DNA of 5,210 nt from Saprospiraceae bacterium (GTDB lineage: Bacteria > Bacteroidota > Bacteroidia > Chitinophagales > Saprospiraceae), in contig JADZFI010000285.1 of assembly GCA_020850025.1 (NCBI GenBank), positions 1-5,210 of the forward strand. Reading direction: 5' to 3'. Of this stretch, positions 1 to 2,439 are shown piece by piece; within the stretch, counting starts at the first letter, position 1, and each line of letters opens with the position of its first letter. The notes beneath the pieces were generated by a model. That model searched no databases, was not told the DNA's origin, and was given only the letters and a program-made list of their open reading frames with translations. A program made the position numbers and the translations under genes.

Positions 1-234
1 AATCAGCTCGCTGGAGTAAATGCCCATAGAAGGCATACCCATGCCACTGCCCATCACAGAAATACTTCGCCCCTGATAGATGCCGGTATAACCCAACATC
101 TTGCGCACCTTGTTGAAGCAACGAACTTCAGTTAGAAACTCCTCTGCAATGTTTTGGGCACGTAAGGGATCGCCGGGCATCAATATGGTACTGGCAATAT
201 CGCCCGGTAATGCTTCAATATGAGGGGTGGCCAT
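1..234 (-). CDS. deoD: Purine nucleoside phosphorylase DeoD, N-terminal part (3' end beyond left edge)
   Basis: I translated the minus strand from the ATG at 234 to the window edge and obtained 78 residues in an open frame, beginning MATPHIEALPGDIA. This closely matches the N-terminus of the hexameric, cytoplasmic DeoD type of purine nucleoside phosphorylase (about 235-240 residues, so about one third is visible). The enzyme splits purine (deoxy)ribonucleosides with phosphate into free base and (deoxy)ribose-1-phosphate in purine salvage. Counting the initiator Met, the active-site residues I know from the E. coli enzyme are present: His5 (reaches into the neighbouring subunit), Gly21 and Arg25 in MPGDPLRA, Arg44, and Met65 in the GMGMPS stretch. 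A small difference is Ser63, where E. coli has His (VMGHGMG). The start lies 14 bp after the stop of the QueD-like gene, so it is probably the last visible gene of the same transcript. No clear Shine-Dalgarno is seen, which is normal in Bacteroidota. The identification is very secure; the C-terminal catalytic Asp cannot be checked. Confidence 0.95.
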   Translation of the reverse strand, partial: MATPHIEALPGDIASTILMPGDPLRAQNIAEEFLTEVRCFNKVRKMLGYTGIYQGRSISVMGSGMGMPSMGIYSSELI

Positions 235-248
235 AGCGGAATAATGGG

Positions 249-695
249 TTATTGCTCATCCGTTGCATACCATTCTGCAAAGGATGAGGCTGTTTCAGAA
301 AGTCGTACGCTCCAGAGTTCAATACCGGAGGGTAATGCCGGTCGTATGGATGTAATGATCAAACCGATCATGTTTTCGCAGGTGGGTTGAAATGGCAGGC
401 GAATTACTTTGCCGAAATGGGCTTCCATAGCATCCAGCACGCCGGCGTTCACGGTTTCAGGTAGCGCCAGGGCGTGATCGTAATACTGAATAAACGCAGA
501 TTGAACCAGATCCTTCAATTGTTTGAAGTCCATCACCATGCCATCTTTGGGGTGTCCGGTTTCCTTTATCGGGATGCCCCGCACACATACCTCCAATCTG
601 AAGGAGTGGCCATGAATATGGCGACACGCCCCGTCGTATCCCGGCAGGGCGTGTGCCATTTCAAACGTTAGTATTTTGGTAAGTCGTATCTTCAC
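249..695 (-). CDS. queD: 6-carboxytetrahydropterin synthase / 6-pyruvoyltetrahydropterin synthase family (QueD-like)
   Basis: This 148-residue protein belongs to the small T-fold PTPS/QueD family, which uses zinc to convert dihydroneopterin triphosphate to 6-carboxy- or 6-pyruvoyl-tetrahydropterin. In bacteria the usual role is the second step from GTP towards 7-deazaguanine (queuosine). Visible features are zinc ligands His15 (in FEMAHAL), His28 and His30 (in CRHIHGH), the catalytic Cys24 of the Cx3HGH motif, the GMVMDF strand with Asp56, the Asp73-His74 pair (YYDHAL) of the catalytic relay, the PTCEN motif with Glu107, and Glu134 in VRLSET, which anchors the pterin. Length fits the family (about 120-150). 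The start codon is GTG: an in-frame TAA lies just upstream, no ATG or TTG lies between, and the first internal ATG (residue 13) would remove the first strand beside His15. It sits 10 bp after the DoxX-like gene and 14 bp before deoD. Cys24 with Cx3HGH favours QueD activity, but no other queuosine gene is visible, so the pterin product is inferred. Confidence 0.9.
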   Translation of the reverse strand: MKIRLTKILTFEMAHALPGYDGACRHIHGHSFRLEVCVRGIPIKETGHPKDGMVMDFKQLKDLVQSAFIQYYDHALALPETVNAGVLDAMEAHFGKVIRLPFQPTCENMIGLIITSIRPALPSGIELWSVRLSETASSFAEWYATDEQ

Positions 696-705
696 GATAG
701 GCAGA

Positions 706-1140
706 TTAAGGCTGTTTTTCCTCTTTTAAAATGATCAAAAGTGCCGCCAAAAACACCAGATTCTTCACAATGTATTGGCCAACAATGGTAAATCCATAAG
801 GCGCATGAGAAAACGACACCTCCGGGAAAAAGAAAAGAGGCATAAAGGTGAAAACCATGTGCAATATGGACGCCTGGGCGCCAAATCTGACAAACCTCCC
901 GCTTAAAAAGATCACCCCGATGCCTACCTCCCATACGGCCAGTAAGATAAGGTTTACTTCGTCCGGGATCATCCCGAATGTCAGAATCCGAATGGTGTCC
1001 TTGGCGAGGTTTTCTGCAGGACTCAGACCATGGAAAAATTTCAATATGCCAAACCAGAAGTAGTTTATTCCGATGGCCCAGCGCAATAGCCTGGTGGATT
1101 GGCCGTAAAGCAAAGAAGGAAGGGTGGATGTTGCACTCAT
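706..1140 (-). CDS. DoxX-like four-helix membrane protein
   Basis: This is a 144-residue hydrophobic inner-membrane protein. I read four likely membrane helices: about residues 19-38 (RWAIGINYFWFGILKFF), 60-81 (NLILLAVWEVGIGVIFL), 87-105 (QASILHMVFTFMPLFFFP) and 118-139. The pattern of an early Arg-Trp, FWFGILKF at the end of helix 1, an Ala-rich NLAKDT loop, and a Trp-Glu pair in helix 2 (AVWEVGIG) resembles the DoxX/DUF417-like superfamily. These are small membrane proteins whose biochemical role is mostly unknown; some members are tied to thiosulfate:quinone oxidation or to oxidative and chlorine stress. No cofactor-binding cysteine or heme motif is visible; the only charged residues buried in the helices are near the Trp-Glu. 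The gene is placed between the macro-domain gene (29 bp upstream) and the QueD-like gene (10 bp downstream), suggesting cotranscription. Family assignment is from overall pattern, and no specific substrate should be inferred. Confidence 0.8.
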   Translation of the reverse strand: MSATSTLPSLLYGQSTRLLRWAIGINYFWFGILKFFHGLSPAENLAKDTIRILTFGMIPDEVNLILLAVWEVGIGVIFLSGRFVRFGAQASILHMVFTFMPLFFFPEVSFSHAPYGFTIVGQYIVKNLVFLAALLIILKEEKQP

Positions 1141-1169
1141 GAATATAGCGTTTTAGGTGTAGTTCAGGT

Positions 1170-1652
1170 TTATTCTTCTGCAGCCTGTCCTTTCACGAAG
1201 GTGGCATACACGTACACATGGGCATTGACATCCCCCAGGGTGTTGTAAATCAACGGCTTAACCTCGTCCCAATTCAGCCCGCCTACCCCTGTAGCTAATC
1301 TGGGAAGTGCCACCGACGTGAGATCTTCTTTCTGGATAAGTTTTTTCAATTCTTTCAGCGCATGACCCACATGTTGCAGGGTGGCGTGTCCGGCATGGCC
1401 TCCATGTCCAGTGGCAGGATCCTGGGTAAGCAAATTTATGATACGTTTTCCTTCTGATCCACTCCAAATCCATGCTGCTCCTGGCTTAGGATTGGTTTGA
1501 TGACACCAATGGCGGAAATCCTTTGCCATAGCCGGATAGTCCTGACGTAAACTCAGTGCCAATCCGTTCTCAAAGTGATCATTAGGCGCTATCCCGTGAG
1601 CAATTGCCTGTGCTTTTGACAACATAATGTCGCCGCTAACTTCTTTTATCAT
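1170..1652 (-). CDS. Macro-domain (ADP-ribose-binding) protein
   Basis: This 160-residue protein is essentially one stand-alone macro domain, the fold that binds ADP-ribose and related nucleotides and may remove ADP-ribose from proteins or nucleic acids. Visible blocks are the first strand with GDI (residues 7-9), the HGIAPNDHFENGLALSL segment (19-35) matching the adenine/distal-ribose loop followed by helix QDYPAMAKDF, a Trp-rich PGAAWIWS stretch (57-64), RIINLLTQ (70-77), a Gly/His-rich loop GHGGHAGHA (82-90), and the phosphate-binding loop ALPRLATGVGGLNW (115-128). The GVGGLxW ending resembles the TARG1/DarG branch more than the MacroD branch. In my alignment from memory, the TARG1 catalytic Lys84 corresponds to Gln77 and Asp125 to Gly124, so a TARG1-type lysine mechanism is not possible. 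It may be a binder or a hydrolase with other residues. It is the first gene of the minus-strand cluster and is divergent from hsp20. ATG at 1652 is the natural start, with no Shine-Dalgarno. Fold assignment is confident; the substrate is unknown. Confidence 0.88.
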   Translation of the reverse strand: MIKEVSGDIMLSKAQAIAHGIAPNDHFENGLALSLRQDYPAMAKDFRHWCHQTNPKPGAAWIWSGSEGKRIINLLTQDPATGHGGHAGHATLQHVGHALKELKKLIQKEDLTSVALPRLATGVGGLNWDEVKPLIYNTLGDVNAHVYVYATFVKGQAAEE

Positions 1653-1768
1653 AGAGGAATCTGGTTTTAAAATTCAGGCGCAAGTTGGCGGACTACGGAT
1701 CATTTCAACGATGATGAGGGTTCGGAAGGGCAGTGATTTTTGTCACCCACCTAAATCATCCTTCTTTT

Positions 1769-1780
1769 TGATCCAGATCA
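1769..1780. promoter_or_regulatory. Candidate FNR/CRP-family operator
   Basis: The 12-bp inverted repeat TGATC-CA-GATCA lies in the divergent intergenic region. Widened by one base each side (1768-1781) it reads TTGATCCAGATCAT, which matches 9 of 10 specified positions of the FNR consensus TTGAT-N4-ATCAA. Its centre (1774.5) is about 41 bp upstream of the transcription start expected from the -7 element at 1805-1812, the usual position of a class II activator of this family. That a Crp/Fnr-type regulator acts here is inference from sequence and spacing; the binding specificity of this organism's regulators is unknown. Confidence 0.4.
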
Positions 1781-1804
1781 TTAGCAGTCGGTCATGTTTT
1801 CTTT

Positions 1805-1812
1805 TATTTTTG
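1805..1812 (+). promoter_or_regulatory. Bacteroidota-type -7 promoter element for hsp20
   Basis: The octamer TATTTTTG matches the Bacteroidota -7 consensus TAnnTTTG exactly and lies 31 bp before the hsp20 start codon, giving a short leader of roughly 25-30 nt. The expected -33 TTG is not present at good spacing; the nearest candidate is TTA at 1781-1783, which overlaps the FNR-like palindrome. A weak -33 is what one expects of an activator-dependent promoter. The element lies in a T-rich stretch, so a chance match is possible. Confidence 0.55.
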
Positions 1813-1830
1813 TCATGTAAAAACATAGAA

Positions 1831-1839
1831 AAAGGAGGT
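1831..1839 (+). promoter_or_regulatory. Strong Shine-Dalgarno sequence of hsp20
   Basis: AAAGGAGGT forms nine contiguous pairs with the usual 3' end of 16S rRNA (ACCUCCUUU) and lies with four bases between it and the ATG at 1844, close to optimal. It settles the hsp20 start. Such sites are rare in Bacteroidota, whose ribosomes mask the anti-Shine-Dalgarno; none of the minus-strand genes here shows one. Confidence 0.9.
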
Positions 1840-1843
1840 AATT

Positions 1844-2278
1844 ATGTCACTCATTAAATGGAATCCGGAAAACAGTTTTTTCCCATCGCTTTCAACCTGG
1901 ATGGATGATTTTTTTCAGGAGGGCGGAATAAAGCCCTCGATTAAAGGTGTTTCTGTTCCAGCCGTCAACGTGACGGAAAGCAAGGATGCTTTCAAGGTTA
2001 GTGTTGCAGCGCCTGGTTTCAGAAAAGAAGACTTTAAACTGGAGGTGCGCAATGGTTATCTCACTATCTCCGGCGAGTCCACAGCTTCAAAGGAAGATCA
2101 GGAAGAAACCTTCACGCGCCGTGAGTATGCCTATAGTACCTTTAGCCGTTCCTTCGGATTGCCGGAGAATGTAAATGCAGAAGCCATTTCTGCCCAGTAT
2201 GCTGATGGAGTGCTTAAGGTGACGCTTCCCAAGAAAAAAGCCGATGAGAAACCCGGCAAACAAATTACAGTGGAGTAA
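1844..2278 (+). CDS. Small heat shock protein (Hsp20 / alpha-crystallin family)
   Basis: This 144-residue cytoplasmic ATP-independent chaperone holds unfolding proteins in a refoldable state and hands them to the DnaK and ClpB machinery. The N-terminal arm (1-38) is rich in Phe, Trp and Pro, including FFPSLSTWMDDFF, typical of the flexible substrate-binding arm. The alpha-crystallin domain spans about 39-131: it opens with PAVNVTES, continues with VSVAAPGFRKEDFKLEV and GYLTISGE, and ends with the family signature A-x-G-V-L-x-V-x-L-P (ADGVLKVTLPK, 120-130). The acidic loop EDQEETFTRREY followed by FSRSFGLPE is the dimerisation-loop region of bacterial-type Hsp20. The C-terminal I-x-V motif (Ile141-Thr-Val143) is the oligomer-forming tail. 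All parts of the family are intact. It is a single-gene unit with its own promoter, strong Shine-Dalgarno and downstream terminator, divergent from the macro-domain gene. Neither a CIRCE nor a ROSE-like hairpin is evident; the FNR-like palindrome is the best regulatory clue. Confidence 0.97.
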   Translation: MSLIKWNPENSFFPSLSTWMDDFFQEGGIKPSIKGVSVPAVNVTESKDAFKVSVAAPGFRKEDFKLEVRNGYLTISGESTASKEDQEETFTRREYAYSTFSRSFGLPENVNAEAISAQYADGVLKVTLPKKKADEKPGKQITVE

Positions 2279-2306
2279 TCCGAAGAGCATATTTTTCTAC
2301 ACGATC

Positions 2307-2337
2307 AAGCCGACCGGCCAGCCCGGTCGGCTTTTTT
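2307..2337 (+). terminator. Intrinsic terminator of hsp20
   Basis: A perfect 11-bp GC-rich stem (AAGCCGACCGG at 2307-2317 pairing with CCGGTCGGCTT at 2323-2333) with loop CCAGC runs into six T residues (2332-2337, shared with the stem end). It lies 28 bp after the hsp20 stop and has the classic form of a Rho-independent terminator on the plus strand. There is no A-tract on the left, so it should act mainly for hsp20. Confidence 0.92.
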
Positions 2338-2353
2338 ATTCCAGTCCCGAAAT

Positions 2354-2392
2354 AAAAAAACCTCATAGGTTTTTAAAACCTATGAGGTTTTT
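2354..2392. terminator. Palindrome, likely bidirectional terminator between convergent genes
   Basis: Positions 2356-2373 and 2375-2392 are perfect 18-bp inverted arms around a single T at 2374. The left arm is preceded by A residues (A run 2354-2360) and the right arm ends with five T residues (2388-2392), so a transcript from either side yields a hairpin followed by U residues. For the metalloprotease transcript, arriving from the right, the tail is seven U. It lies 48 bp past that gene's stop codon and is the only terminator candidate for it; for hsp20 it would be a backup. The stem is AT-rich at its ends and centre, so efficiency is uncertain. Confidence 0.65.
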
Positions 2393-2408
2393 AAAACCTA
2401 TGAGGTTT
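2358..2408. repeat. Three-unit palindromic intergenic repeat, 18-bp period
   Basis: Three 15-bp units begin at 2358, 2376 and 2394, exactly 18 bp apart. Each has the form AAACCT-NNN-AGGTTT; the central triplet is CAT in the first and ATG in the second and third. Each unit is itself a 6-bp inverted repeat, units 1 and 2 together form the long palindrome, and units 2 and 3 form an exact 18-bp tandem repeat (TTAAAACCTATGAGGTTT at 2373-2390 and 2391-2408). From general familiarity, similar AAACCT...AGGTTT palindromes recur between genes of many Bacteroidota, so this is probably a dispersed REP-like element; the copy number in this genome cannot be seen here. Confidence 0.85.
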
Positions 2409-2439
2409 GGCTGTTGCCATTGATCCCTCTGAAATACTA

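Noticed and set aside
1170..1652. DarTG-type toxin-antitoxin system
   Set aside because: The macro domain resembles the antitoxin half only in part, lacks the catalytic Lys, and no DarT-like ADP-ribosyltransferase gene is adjacent on either side.
1781..1789. TTAGCAGTC as a CIRCE (HrcA) half-site before hsp20
   Set aside because: It has one mismatch to the CIRCE left arm TTAGCACTC, and no matching right arm GAGTGCTAA follows at 9 bp or nearby.
1653..1843. Promoter for the minus-strand macro-DoxX-QueD-DeoD cluster
   Set aside because: I searched for CAAAnnTA (the minus-strand form of TAnnTTTG) in this interval and found no match, so I cannot place that promoter.
1627..1857. Plus-strand frame of 76 codons crossing the divergent intergenic region into hsp20
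   Set aside because: It overlaps the start of the macro-domain gene on the other strand, runs through the promoter and Shine-Dalgarno of hsp20, and its product resembles no known protein.
2358..2408. CRISPR-like array
   Set aside because: Units are only 15-18 bp, contiguous without unique spacers and in mixed orientation; they are palindromic terminator/REP-type repeats.
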